Of a DNA stretch of 64,000 nucleotides, positions 1-12,783 are shown piece by piece (within the stretch, counting starts at the first letter, position 1; each line of letters starts with the position of its first letter). The DNA comes from Candidatus Desulfovibrio trichonymphae (GTDB lineage Bacteria; Desulfobacterota; Desulfovibrionia; Desulfovibrionales; Desulfovibrionaceae), in contig NZ_AP017368.1 of NCBI RefSeq assembly GCF_002355955.1, forward strand, positions 1,324,001 to 1,388,000, read 5' to 3'. The notes below the pieces were generated by a model. That model saw nothing but the letters and a program-made list of their open reading frames with translations. It was not told the origin of the DNA and did not search any database. The position numbers and the translations under genes were made by a program.

Positions 1-388
1 CAATTTCGACATCGAGTTCAAATTCCAGCACAGGATCCTTACCCAGAAAATCCGTCCCGACACAGAGGACAAAATCATGCTCCCGTAAAAGTTTTTTGTA
101 TTTTTGCAATATATCTTCCACGAGCAGATTGCGTGAACCCTGGTTGATGATTTCGCGCGCTTCAGTGTATGTGTAGGCAAAGGTGTCGGCATAGTTCATG
201 TTGATTTTGAAATATTGAAGCATCAGATTGATGTCCGGATCAAGGTCATTAAGCTGTGGTTCACTGATAATCGGTCGAAATATGGCCACATTGCGCATAG
301 TGCGGCGGAGCATCTGCATTGTGCCGAGGGCAATGGCGCTTTTTCCGTTGCGCTGCGATGTCGCGGTAATGTAGAGGCCGTTATGCAT
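1..388 (-). CDS. pta: Phosphate acetyltransferase, N-terminal part (runs off window)
   Basis: The minus-strand frame from ATG at 388 reads MHNGLYITATSQRNGKSAIA and continues open to base 1. This is the P-loop (BioD/CobQ-like) N-terminal domain of long bacterial Pta proteins, which make acetyl phosphate from acetyl-CoA. The GGAG four bases before the ATG is a good ribosome binding site. The gene lies 76 bases downstream of por on the same strand, so pyruvate oxidation feeds straight into acetyl phosphate. The C-terminal catalytic domain lies outside the window. The identification rests on the N-terminal domain and the context, so it is strong but not complete. Confidence 0.8.
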   Translation of the reverse strand, partial: MHNGLYITATSQRNGKSAIALGTMQMLRRTMRNVAIFRPIISEPQLNDLDPDINLMLQYFKINMNYADTFAYTYTEAREIINQGSRNLLVEDILQKYKKLLREHDFVLCVGTDFLGKDPVLEFELDVEI

Positions 389-464
389 ATGTCTCCATTT
401 CCCGGCAATGTTTTTGACAGGGTGCCCGACCACAAAGGCCGGGCGAGTCCGTATTGACAGAAAG

Positions 465-4436
<3,972 letters not shown>

Positions 4437-5363
4437 ATGCCGCTTATGGGACCCAGTGAAATGTTTGCCGCCGCATATGCAGGGCGGTATGCTGTCGGCG
4501 CATTTAACGTCAATAATATGGAAATAGTGCAGGGCATCATGCGCGCAGCCTCCGAGGAAAAATCCCCCGTGATACTTCAGGTCTCGGCCGGCGCACGAAA
4601 ATATGCGGGTCAAACGTATATAATGAAGCTTGTGGAGGCTGCTCTTGCAGAGGATTCTTCCGTGCCCGTAGGGGTGCACCTTGATCATGGGCCGAGTTTT
4701 GAAATGTGTCGCGACTGCATAGACGGCGGTTTTTCCTCAGTCATGATTGACGGTTCCCATCTGCCTTATGAGGAAAATATCAACCTGACAAAAAAGGTCG
4801 CTGATTACGCGCATTCAAAGAATGTCTGGGTTGAGGCGGAACTTGGCAAATTGGCCGGTGTGGAGGAGCATGTTAAGTCCGCTGAACATGTCTACACTGA
4901 TCCGGATCAGGCTGTGGATTTTGTTCGCCGGACAGGCTGTGATTCTTTGGCAGTGGCTATAGGAACAAGCCATGGAGCTTACAAGTTTCAGGACGATGCC
5001 AAACTTGATTTTGCCCGCCTTGAAACCATCAGCGCAAAATTGCAGGGCTATCCGTTGGTGCTGCACGGCGCTTCTAGCGTGCCGCAGGAATTTGTTGCAT
5101 TGTGCAATAAATATGGCGGTCAAGTCGGCGGCGCGAAAGGGGTTCCGGAAGACATGCTGCGTCAGGCCGCCGGTATGGGCGTTTGCAAAATCAACGTGGA
5201 CACGGACATTCGTCTGGCGCTGACTGCTTCTATACGGCAGTTTATAGCTGAACATCCTGATCAGTTCGATCCGAGATCGTATTTGACGCCGGCGCGTGAA
5301 GCCGTTAAAAGCATGGTGGTTCACAAAATTCGCAACGTGATGGGTTCTTCCGGCAAAGCCTGA
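4437..5363 (+). CDS. fba: Class II fructose-1,6-bisphosphate aldolase
   Basis: The 308-residue protein interconverts fructose 1,6-bisphosphate with dihydroxyacetone phosphate and glyceraldehyde 3-phosphate. The class II signature is clear: HLDHGPSFE near residues 82-90 with metal-binding His and catalytic Asp, VEAELGKLAGVEE, a metal-binding His in TSHGAYKF, LVLHGASSV with a further His, and the phosphate loop KINVDTDIR. The gene stands alone, divergent from por, and is followed by a strong terminator. A start with GGGAGGAAGCC just upstream of the ATG fits the family. Confidence 0.96.
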   Translation: MPLMGPSEMFAAAYAGRYAVGAFNVNNMEIVQGIMRAASEEKSPVILQVSAGARKYAGQTYIMKLVEAALAEDSSVPVGVHLDHGPSFEMCRDCIDGGFSSVMIDGSHLPYEENINLTKKVADYAHSKNVWVEAELGKLAGVEEHVKSAEHVYTDPDQAVDFVRRTGCDSLAVAIGTSHGAYKFQDDAKLDFARLETISAKLQGYPLVLHGASSVPQEFVALCNKYGGQVGGAKGVPEDMLRQAAGMGVCKINVDTDIRLALTASIRQFIAEHPDQFDPRSYLTPAREAVKSMVVHKIRNVMGSSGKA

Positions 5364-5437
5364 CATTTCTTTTGCAGAGGGACAAGCCGTTGGCACGGGG
5401 CTTTTGCCATGCGGTTTCTTGTAGGATAAATTCGTTT

Positions 5438-5465
5438 CCTCCGCCCTTCGGGGGTGGAGGTTTTT
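5438..5465 (+). terminator. Rho-independent terminator after fba
   Basis: A nine-pair stem (CCTCCGCCC with GGGTGGAGG, one G-T pair) and a five-base loop is followed by five T. It ends the fba transcript about 75 bases after the stop codon and separates it from nrdD. Confidence 0.85.
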
Positions 5466-5508
5466 ATGCCCATTTTTCGTAATCCCCCACATAACGCAGG
5501 AGTTTTCT

Positions 5509-7611
5509 ATGTATTTTTCCGCCATTACAAAGCGGGATGGACGCGTTGCGGAATTTGACGTCGCCAAAATCACTGCCGCGCTGCACAAAGCAGGCAAAGC
5601 AACAGGAGAATTTGAAGAACGCGAGGCCAGACGGCTGACCATGCAGGTGCTTTCTCTGGCAAAAGCCATGCATTTGCCGAATCCGCCGGACGTAGAGAGC
5701 ATTCAGGATGTGGTTGAGCAGGTTTTGCTGGACTCGCCGTTCAGGGCGACGGCCAAAGCCTATATCCTGTACCGGGAACAACGCGCCCAATTGCGCAGCA
5801 TCAAAACCATGGCCAACGTTGACCTTCTCGAAGGCTACCTCAACAAGATGGACTGGCGGGTGCGGGAAAACAGCAACATGGGCTTTTCTCTGCAAGGGCT
5901 GAACAACTATATCTCTTCTGACATTACCTCAGAATACTGGCTTAATCGTATTTATACGCCTGAAATACGCGAAGCCCACGCCAACGGCGATTTTCACCTG
6001 CACGATTTGAGTTTGCTGTCCGTTTATTGTGTGGGCTGGGATCTTGCCGACCTGCTCCGGCAAGGCTTCAAAGGCGTTGCGGGAAACGTGGAAAGCGCCC
6101 CTGCCAAGCATTTCCGTTCAGCCTTGGGACAACTCGCAAACTTTTTTTACACCCTGCAGGGCGAAGCCGCGGGCGCGCAAGCCGTTTCCAGCTTTGATAC
6201 ACTGCTCGCGCCGTTTCTTCGCTCTGACGGCATAGGATACGAAGAAGTGAAACAGGCTTTGCAGGAATTTGTATTCAATATCAACATTCCTACGCGGGTA
6301 GGCTTTCAAACGCCGTTTACAAATATTACGCTGGATATGAATGTGCCGTCGCTTCTGAAAAATACTCCCGTTATCATCGGCGGCAGAGATCAGGACACAG
6401 TATACGGGGATTATCAGGCTGAAATGGATGTGCTGAATCGTGCGTTTGCAGAAGTTATGATGGCTGGAGACAACAAAGGCCGTGTGTTTACATTTCCGAT
6501 CCCGACTTACAATATCACTAAGGATTTTGATTGGGGCAGCGAACGCTTTGAATCCGTGTGGAAAATGACAGGACGCTATGGAATCCCCTATTTTTCCAAT
6601 TTTGTAAACTCGGATATGTCCCCGGAAGACGCACGTTCCATGTGCTGCCGTTTACGGCTCGACACCCGCGCATTGCGCAAACGTGGCGGCGGACTGTTCG
6701 GAGCCAACCCTCTCACCGGTTCCATCGGCGTTGTCACAATGAACATGCCGCGTCTGGGCCATCTTTCCGGGGACGAACAAGACTTCCTGATCCGGCTGGA
6801 CGCCTTGATGAAACTTGCCAAAGACAGCCTTGTCATCAAGCGCAAGGAACTGGAACGCTTCACAGGCTGCGGGCTTTACCCGTATACCACATTTTATTTG
6901 CGGGATGTGAATGCCCGTCACAACGCATATTGGTTCAACCATTTTTCCACCATCGGCATCGTCGGCATGAATGAAGCGTGCCTGAACCTCATGGGCAAGG
7001 GCATTGCAACCGCTGAAGGCCAGGATTTTTCTCTGCGGGTTCTTGCCCACATGCGCAGAAAATTGGAAGAATTTCAGGTAGAAACAGGCGATTTTTTTAA
7101 TCTGGAAGCAACCCCCGCCGAAGGAACCTCATACCGTTTTGCGCGGCTGGACAAGAAAAAATTCCCGGAAATTCTTTTTGCCAACGGCAAAGCAGGGGAA
7201 GAGTCTGCTGCCGCGACGCAGGCGCCTTATTATACAAATTCCACGCATCTGCCTGTCAATTACTCCACAGATATTTTTGACGCGCTTGATTTACAGGACA
7301 AACTGCAAGGGAGCTACACCGGCGGAACTGTGCTTCATGGTTATCTTGGGGAAGAAGTCACGGATACAAAAACAGTGCGAAACATGGTACGCGCCATTAC
7401 AGACAATTATAGTTTGCCCTATTTCACGTTGACGCCCACGTTCAGCATATGCGCCGACCACGGCTACCTGAAGGGAGAACAGACGATGTGCCCGGTGTGC
7501 AGTCGAGAAACGGAAGTCTATTCAAGGGTGGTGGGGTATCTGCGGCCTGTGTCGCGTTGGAATGATGGGAAAAGGGCAGAGTACGCGAACAGAACGCCGT
7601 ATGTTGTATAA
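5509..7611 (+). CDS. nrdD: Anaerobic ribonucleoside-triphosphate reductase (glycyl radical)
   Basis: This 700-residue class III ribonucleotide reductase makes dNTPs from NTPs without oxygen. An N-terminal ATP-cone (about residues 3-95, TKRDGRVAEFDVAKI) gives allosteric control. The C-terminus holds the Zn ribbon cysteines (CADHGY and CPVC) and the glycyl radical segment RVVGYLRPV before WNDGKRAEY. The catalytic core is complete. GCAGGAG precedes the ATG. nrdG follows after 32-35 bases, as expected for the activase pair. Having only this class in view fits a strict anaerobe. Confidence 0.96.
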   Translation: MYFSAITKRDGRVAEFDVAKITAALHKAGKATGEFEEREARRLTMQVLSLAKAMHLPNPPDVESIQDVVEQVLLDSPFRATAKAYILYREQRAQLRSIKTMANVDLLEGYLNKMDWRVRENSNMGFSLQGLNNYISSDITSEYWLNRIYTPEIREAHANGDFHLHDLSLLSVYCVGWDLADLLRQGFKGVAGNVESAPAKHFRSALGQLANFFYTLQGEAAGAQAVSSFDTLLAPFLRSDGIGYEEVKQALQEFVFNINIPTRVGFQTPFTNITLDMNVPSLLKNTPVIIGGRDQDTVYGDYQAEMDVLNRAFAEVMMAGDNKGRVFTFPIPTYNITKDFDWGSERFESVWKMTGRYGIPYFSNFVNSDMSPEDARSMCCRLRLDTRALRKRGGGLFGANPLTGSIGVVTMNMPRLGHLSGDEQDFLIRLDALMKLAKDSLVIKRKELERFTGCGLYPYTTFYLRDVNARHNAYWFNHFSTIGIVGMNEACLNLMGKGIATAEGQDFSLRVLAHMRRKLEEFQVETGDFFNLEATPAEGTSYRFARLDKKKFPEILFANGKAGEESAAATQAPYYTNSTHLPVNYSTDIFDALDLQDKLQGSYTGGTVLHGYLGEEVTDTKTVRNMVRAITDNYSLPYFTLTPTFSICADHGYLKGEQTMCPVCSRETEVYSRVVGYLRPVSRWNDGKRAEYANRTPYVV

Positions 7612-7646
7612 CGCCATTTTTTTGTCACAATCGCTGGCATAATGTG

Positions 7647-8336
7647 ATGCGGATAGGCGCAATACAAAAAACGAGTTTGCTGGATTTTCCCGGCAAGGTC
7701 AGTGCTGTTGTCTTTACACAGGGATGTAATTTTCTTTGCCCTTACTGCCACAATGCAGGGCTGGTTTTGTGCAGGGACGAACCGTTTGTTTTCACAGAAG
7801 TGGCGGCATTCTTGACGAAACGCAAGAAGGTGCTGGAAGGTGTTGTCGTTACAGGCGGGGAACCCGCGCTGCAAAGTGATCTGGCGGACTTTTGCGCGTT
7901 TTGCAAACATCTTGGGTATGCCGTCAAGCTGGATACGAACGGCAGCAGGCCGGAGGTGTTGAAACGTCTGTTGGAGCTGAAGCTTGTGGATTATGTGGCT
8001 ATGGATATAAAAGCCGATCCGCGGCAATATCCAAAAGATATTTGCCTGGGCGTTTTACAGGGGGCAATTACGCGAAGCATGGCGCTTCTCAAAGAGTGCC
8101 GCGTGGCGCATGAGTTTCGCGTTCCCTGCGTCGCTCCCTTTATAGATGCGGAAAGCTTTGCGGTCATACTGGAGCTTACAGGAGGCATCGCGCCCCTTTT
8201 TCTGCAAAAAGTTCGGCAGGGGCGTGTGCTGGACCCTGTTTTTTGCAGCAAGAAAGGACGACCCCTGACTTTTGAAGAAATGGAAGCGCTGCAGAAACAG
8301 GCGGTACTGTGCGGGCAGCCGTGCCACATACGCTGA
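7647..8336 (+). CDS. nrdG: Anaerobic ribonucleotide reductase activating protein
   Basis: This radical SAM activase of about 229 residues installs the glycyl radical on NrdD. The 4Fe-4S motif is CNFLCPYCHN near residue 28, followed by the TGGEP motif (VVVTGGEPALQ). It lies directly downstream of nrdD on the same strand. Two starts are possible, GTG at 7644 and ATG at 7647, giving MMRIG or MRIG. Neither has a good ribosome binding site, so it may depend on translational coupling. It resembles the pyruvate-formate-lyase-activase-like NrdG form common in Desulfovibrio. Confidence 0.92.
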   Translation: MRIGAIQKTSLLDFPGKVSAVVFTQGCNFLCPYCHNAGLVLCRDEPFVFTEVAAFLTKRKKVLEGVVVTGGEPALQSDLADFCAFCKHLGYAVKLDTNGSRPEVLKRLLELKLVDYVAMDIKADPRQYPKDICLGVLQGAITRSMALLKECRVAHEFRVPCVAPFIDAESFAVILELTGGIAPLFLQKVRQGRVLDPVFCSKKGRPLTFEEMEALQKQAVLCGQPCHIR

Positions 8337-8372
8337 TGCCTTCTCTTCCCTGCAGAGCGCGTCAGGGCTGTT

Positions 8373-9138
8373 TCAGCGCATGACAATAGCGTCGGTGGAA
8401 ATCGACCCCAGAATCTTGCCGTCCACAATCACGGCAGGCAGGCTCTTAACGCCATAATACCAGCTTATCTGCACAGCCTAATACAGATTGACATTCCTCG
8501 CATCATAGCAATATTTTGCCACCGCAAGTTCATCCTGTGTCGGAACAGGTGGCCGCACTTTTGTTATCTACTCGTAATGTATGGGATAATCTGTTGACAG
8601 CGGCGTCGTACTCATTGGTAAACGGCACAGCATGACCTTTGACGCGCTTTTGCTCTGCCTTGATCATATTCCAGCGTGAAAGCGCATGGCTTAAGTACGG
8701 CATTGCCTGACCTGAGCGCGCGTAGGAAATCCATATGGCAAGCCCCATCAGATCCGTGCCGTAATTTTCTCTGCTGTTTGCTAAAACAAGAATCTTTGTC
8801 TGCGCTGGAGAAAGAACGACTTGTCTCTATCACAGTCTTCCATATTTTTTCACTCTGCGGCGCGGCAAAGTCAAGCAGCACCAAAATTCCGTGAGGCGCA
8901 CGCAGATCGCCAAAAACAATGGGATACAGTTCCTTAGGCCAATGCTGCCGGTATGCCGCCTCCCCTTCAATTGCTCATCCGCTGCCGACGCAGCGCGGAC
9001 GTTCGGCAAACGCTCATGTCGGTAAGGATTGAAGCTGTTTATTCCTTTGCCGGGGGCAGCAGACTGCGCTCTCTCTTTTGGGCTGCACCCTGTCAGGCAC
9101 AACCCAAAACACAGTATCGCCGTAGCATACTTGCGCAT
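8373..9138 (-). pseudogene. Broken DsbA/thioredoxin-fold lipoprotein gene
   Basis: The minus strand starts with a lipoprotein signal (MRKYATAILCFGLCLTGC, lipobox Cys near residue 18). It continues in other frames as PIVFGDLRAPHGILVLLDF, then ILVLANSRENYGTDL, and ends with VKSLPAVIVDGKILG. That order resembles a DsbA/DsbG-type thioredoxin fold with its cis-Pro (LPAV) near the end. Reading it through needs at least two frameshifts (near 8960 and 8815) and crosses an in-frame TAG near 8475. The expected CxxC is not present. GAGGT before the ATG overlaps the cbiK stop, so it was the second gene of that operon. The family call is moderate; the decay is clear. Confidence 0.7.
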
Positions 9139-9141
9139 ACC

Positions 9142-9918
9142 TCATCCCATCGTAAAAGATTGAACAAGATCCTCAAGATGCCCCAGCCAGATTTCGGCAA
9201 ACCCGTCGTATTCCGCTATGCCCTTGAGCACGGGCACGCACTGTCGTCCGTCGGCCTCTATGCGTGACCGCCACGACGCTTTGTGTTCTCCGGCCATATC
9301 CTGCAATGCGTGTCGCCCCACCACAGAAAGCAGTGGCATAAGCCATACCCTGTTAGAAGACAGCGCGGACAAAATCTTTTCCAGCCCTGTCGCGCCATTC
9401 ATGGCGCCGATATGCACATGCTCGTCCAGATTGCGCACGGCGCACGCCAGATCCTCATAGAGGGCAACAGCTGCATATCTGGCGCCGTGCCCCATAAAAA
9501 CGACGTCTTCCGCCGGATTACGCTGCTCCGGCAGATGCCGCACAATCGCCCTCGCCACCGCCTGCACATCAGCCGCTGTCGTCAACAGCGGCATGCCGAC
9601 ACGACAGTCAATGCCGCCGCCGGCAGCGACTTCGCCCGCGGCTGCGCAAACTGCAGCATGCTCTCTGCCGACGGTCTGTAAAGGCTGCACCGCAACTTCA
9701 TCAAAGCGTTCAAAGGTAAGCCTGTTCAATGCCTTGACCACAGAATCACTTTTCTGTCTGGCCTGCGTCAGACGTTCGCGCAACAGCAGCGACGTGTATG
9801 CCCAGCGTACAGGCAGCCCTGCAAGGCGTTCCCGGACCATCGCATCAAAGTTTTGCAGGGCGCTTCGGCCTTGGACGCTGCTCGCGCCAAAAGCTACCAA
9901 AAGAATTACGCGTTTCAT
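9142..9918 (-). CDS. cbiK: Sirohydrochlorin cobaltochelatase, cytoplasmic type
   Basis: The 258-residue class II chelatase inserts Co2+ into sirohydrochlorin on the anaerobic cobalamin route. The start MKRVILLVAFGASS and the two metal-binding His regions (FMGHGARYAAV near residue 145 and the GRHALQDMAGEH segment near 208) fit CbiK. There is no signal peptide, so it matches the cytoplasmic rather than the periplasmic Desulfovibrio form. Its partner downstream is a pseudogene. cobO, which acts later in the same pathway, is intact 5 kb away. Confidence 0.93.
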   Translation of the reverse strand: MKRVILLVAFGASSVQGRSALQNFDAMVRERLAGLPVRWAYTSLLLRERLTQARQKSDSVVKALNRLTFERFDEVAVQPLQTVGREHAAVCAAAGEVAAGGGIDCRVGMPLLTTAADVQAVARAIVRHLPEQRNPAEDVVFMGHGARYAAVALYEDLACAVRNLDEHVHIGAMNGATGLEKILSALSSNRVWLMPLLSVVGRHALQDMAGEHKASWRSRIEADGRQCVPVLKGIAEYDGFAEIWLGHLEDLVQSFTMG

Positions 9919-9975
9919 GCATGTTTTTTGTACGACACGTCAGCGCGAGAAACAACACCCGGACACGCCCGACGC

Positions 9976-10004
9976 TTGACATGCCTCATAAGCACTTCTA
10001 CATA
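9976..10004 (+). promoter_or_regulatory. Sigma-70 type promoter of tRNA-Arg
   Basis: A perfect TTGACA -35 box (9976-9981), a 17-base spacer and a TACATA -10 box (9999-10004) lie nine bases before the tRNA. Confidence 0.8.
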
Positions 10005-10012
10005 TCTTCAAT

Positions 10013-10089
10013 GCGCTCGTAGCTCAGTCGGACAGAGCAACAGCCTCCTAAGCTGTAGGCCACAGGTTCAATTCCTGTCGAGCGCACCA
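10013..10089 (+). tRNA. tRNA-Arg(CCU)
   Basis: A full cloverleaf can be folded. The acceptor stem pairs GCGCTCG with CGAGCGC, the anticodon stem ACAGC/GCTGT closes the loop CTCCTAA with anticodon CCT, and the T arm is ACAGG-TTCAATT-CCTGT. CCA is encoded. It reads the rare AGG codon. tRNA genes of this kind are frequent integration sites, and a foreign-looking island begins directly after it. Confidence 0.95.
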
Positions 10090-10292
10090 TTTTTAGGGAT
10101 TACGGGTAAAATCGTAATAAGCCCTTCGTCATAGCACCATTCATAATATGCACAACATCAGCCTGTACATCCACTCTCTTGACTTTTAGCCCAAAACCAA
10201 TACTGTCCATATTGGGGAGTTCGATCCATTATTGGACATTTATTGGTTGTTTTTACCCTCTACTTTTAGGCTAGTAAGCTTTTGGAGTTAGA

Positions 10293-10574
10293 ATTATCGT
10301 CAATGACACTGATAAAGGTTTATTTAATGAACGAGAGACCGCAGGATTTTTGAATGTTAGTGTAAAAACTGTGCAGGGATGGCGATACGGGGGTATCGTC
10401 CTATGTTTCATAGGCTTAACGCCAATTGGGCCAATCTGGTATTCTGCGGATGACATGCAGGAGTTCTTGGAGGGCTGTAAGGTGCTACCTCGTTTAAGAA
10501 TCGCACAGGCTTGTTTGATAATCAGTAGACGTTCAAACTGGACGGATATTGAAAAATTGGCTGGATGGCAATGA
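10293..10574 (+). pseudogene. AlpA/excisionase-type DNA-binding relic
   Basis: The open frame contains LFNERETAGFLNVSVKTVQG then WRYGG, and later YSADDMQEFLEGCK. This is the layout of the small MerR-like helix-turn-helix (HTH_17) proteins that act as excisionases or prophage regulators. The middle segment, where a PYIKLG-type wing is expected, is scrambled, as if two frameshifts flank it. There is no ATG; only ATT at 10293 or TTG at 10350 could start it. Its place just after tRNA-Arg suits an integration module. I treat it as dead. Confidence 0.6.
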
Positions 10575-10576
10575 CA

Positions 10577-11074
10577 CCAAATGTTGTTATATCAATAAAT
10601 TCGGCTAATTCACCACAGTTCGTGATACACGGCAATATGCCGCATAACAAAAAATAACCTTAACCCCCTATGTGTTGGCATACGGGTTTTCCCTCGTACC
10701 GTTTTTTTATTCTGGGAATGTCTTGTCTGTCAGTTTACCTAACGCTAGGATACCAAACTAACGACTGGCAGGATGAAAATATGAAGCTTACGCCATATAA
10801 ACAACCCTCACCAATAATGTGTTTGCCTTTGCGTATACTGGAGACAGTTATCTTGGTGTCCCTGACAAATTTTTTTATATCAGCCGAATACTGGCCTGTA
10901 AAAACAGGGATGAGAGCTGCAGGTCTGAAAATTTTCCATATTTTAAAATTGTGCCTTTGTTTTTCTCTGTGCTGAAACAACCTTAAAAAGTTTTAATTCT
11001 GCAAAGACATTTTTAGCACTCCTGCTATTAACGTCTACAATTTGATACAACTATGCTACTTTATAGTTTGTGAA
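10577..11074. other. AT-rich stretch without recognisable gene
   Basis: Open frames of 81-101 codons exist on both strands here (for example 10735-10980 minus), but they overlap each other and none shows a known motif or a convincing start. They are probably eroded island DNA between the excisionase-like relic and the methyltransferase relic. Confidence 0.4.
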
Positions 11075-11339
11075 ATGTATATGCAGCAATTGCAAGAAGA
11101 TAAAGAACTCAAACTAGAAGATTGCATCAACAAATTTTTATGCGGTGACTCATTATAATTTGAAAAATTCTACTGGTAATGGAATGAAAGACGGGCGTGG
11201 TGGAAAATGGGCAAATGCACGATTAGTACATGGTTATTCAAACCATGTAGATTGTATGCCACATGAAGAATATTCAAGGTGGCAGCGTAATTGCCTCACA
11301 GAAATGTTAAGATTAATCAAAAATATAAACACAAAATAA
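11075..11339 (+). pseudogene. Truncated N4/N6 DNA methyltransferase (modification half of a dead R-M system)
   Basis: The first frame (11075-11158) ends in LEDCINKFLCGDSL, the typical opening of an amino-methyltransferase. The second (11145-11339) starts near the catalytic site with YNLKNSTGNGMKDGRGG and goes on to YSNHVDCMPHEEYSRWQ and EMLRLIK. A short deletion joins the two, and the (T/D)PPY catalytic motif, expected between them, is reduced to THY. The remaining C-terminal part is absent: the frame stops 18 bases before the endonuclease relic starts. The family is recognised from these motifs, and M.MvaI-type enzymes are the likely relatives. It cannot be active. Confidence 0.75.
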
Positions 11340-11358
11340 TTCAGCAGGAGTCACTGTT

Positions 11359-12045
11359 ATGGCTGTAGAAACATATACAAAAGAAAGCCTTATTCAAGCC
11401 TTGATAAATATCCGCTCACAAGGTTGGATTAAAAGTGTGTGTTCCAGAAACAATGATGCGGTGGGAAATACACTGGAAGATTTGCTCGGGATTAAAGAGA
11501 GTAATCTATCCCCACTTGCCTTAAATTTTGTAACACAAATATTATTACCCGTATACGGCTGGGCACATAAACAAGCTGGGTTAACATTAACATACCCGGT
11601 GAAAAAGTTTCCGGCAAACGATTAAAGCAACAAATGTTTCAGACAGAGGATTTTACGTAAAGGTTGAGCATGATAATGAACGAATAAGTGTTGACTTTGC
11701 CACCATGATTGGCGGGATGCAGTTATAAAGAATGACGGTGAAATATTAAACAATAAACCATAGTTGTTGTGGTTTAATGATTTGTTTCACAAGGCAGGTA
11801 CAAAATTGCTTAATTGCTTTTTCGTGAAAGCAAAAATTAAAAAAGAAGATAGATTGAAATACGTTAATTTGACTGAAATATTGATGCGTTAAAACATATC
11901 AAAAGATAAAATAATAATTTGAAGTATAGAAGATGGGAAAATTTTTGTAGATTTTGATGCAAGGACTCAGCATAACCACGGGACTAAATTCCGCATTAGT
12001 CAAAAATATATTCCAGAATTATACGCTGAATCTATAAATTATTAA
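11359..12045 (+). pseudogene. Broken MvaI/BcnI-family restriction endonuclease
   Basis: The N-terminal 55 residues are well preserved and include the family block GNTLEDLLGIKESNL. The reading then shifts and resumes in other frames as YGWAHKQAGL, DRGFYVKVEHDNERISVDF, WFNDLFHKAGTKLLN, KEDRLKYVN, and ends with DARTQHNHGTKFRISQKYIP before TAA at 12045. Several frameshifts and in-frame stops interrupt it, and the WELKTQR catalytic block expected after residue 60 is missing. It pairs with the dead methyltransferase just upstream. MvaI/BcnI enzymes cut within CC(A/T)GG or CC(C/G)GG, but the specificity of this one cannot be read. Confidence 0.8.
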
Positions 12046-12155
12046 ACCGTTATTCCAGTTTGAAAGGTGAGGATTGAATTGTACTTGATTAATGCTTTCA
12101 GTGCCGATACCGCCAATGCCAGCAATGTCAAAAAACAATTTACTTGAGTGACAAC

Positions 12156-12251
12156 ATGCTTAACCTCGATTTTATAAATGGATTAATCTCAAGTAATGTA
12201 TTTATTGGGATTATGACGGGTTTAATCAGCGGTTTTTATTCTGGTGTATAG
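12156..12251 (+). pseudogene. Short hydrophobic peptide, probably a truncated membrane protein
   Basis: The 31-residue frame contains GLISSNVFIGIMTGLISGFY, one membrane-spanning segment ending in a small-residue motif. Small island genes often start like this and continue for 100 or more residues, so this is probably the surviving N-terminus. No function can be assigned. Confidence 0.35.
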
Positions 12252-12286
12252 TTAAGTATTCCGCATTTTGCCAAAACCAGGTATCA

Positions 12287-12529
12287 CTATTGGATATTTT
12301 GCGTAGATTTGAAGTGACGAAAATTTTGAAAAGAGAACAAAGATAACATGGAATAATTATCAAGAAATTGCTCATGTCGGTTCGACGTTTCTATATTTAG
12401 GGCATCGCAGCAATGATTGTTCATAATGATTTTGTAGGTTTTATTGAGCAGCGCATCAAATTGAGTATATGCCTCACTAGTACAGTCAAGCATACTGGAG
12501 GTGATTCCTTCTGACTTGTCTATACACAT
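12287..12529 (-). pseudogene. LprI-like (DUF1311) relic
   Basis: The frame begins CIDKSEGITSSMLDCTSEAY and continues FDALLNKTYKIIMN. This matches the conserved core of the LprI/DUF1311 family of small exported proteins, some of which inhibit lysozyme. The C-terminal third, where a RAWIxFRDxxC-type ending is expected, is replaced by unrelated sequence after about residue 45. No signal peptide remains upstream. It is likely a dead island gene. Confidence 0.5.
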
Positions 12530-12783
12530 ATTAAATACTTTATTGGATAGCAGCGAAAATCAGCTTTTTTGTCAAAATTATTACAAATACAAAGTGCTCC
12601 CATTATAACTTATAACTAATGTAGCTAGAACAAAATTCTTTCATTGCACAAAAAAATATTTCCGAATTTCTTTCTAGATCATCTCTTGAATTTTTTTCAA
12701 AGGTACTATAAAGTTACAAGAGAAAATGTGTGGAATAAAGTCTGATTTCCAGGCAATGACGTACGCAAGCAACGGGGGTATTC

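Larger units (their letters stand above)
10090..12783. mobile_element. Decayed integrative island behind tRNA-Arg
   Basis: This stretch is visibly richer in A+T than its flanks and contains only broken genes: an AlpA/excisionase-like relic, a dead DNA methyltransferase, a dead restriction endonuclease, a short membrane peptide and an LprI-like relic. It starts at the 3' end of a tRNA gene, the classic attachment position. No integrase gene and no clear direct repeat of the tRNA 3' end were found, so the right-hand boundary (about 12.8-13.2 kb) is uncertain. The integrated-element reading is inference from composition, gene types and position. Confidence 0.55.

Noticed and set aside
5364-5437. 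Second terminator or small RNA between fba and nrdD
   Set aside because: AAGCC...GGCTT can form only a weak five-pair hairpin upstream of the much stronger terminator at 5438.
4815-5702. Minus-strand open frame of 295 codons across fba and nrdD
   Set aside because: It overlaps two clearly conserved genes and a terminator on the other strand and contains no recognisable domain.
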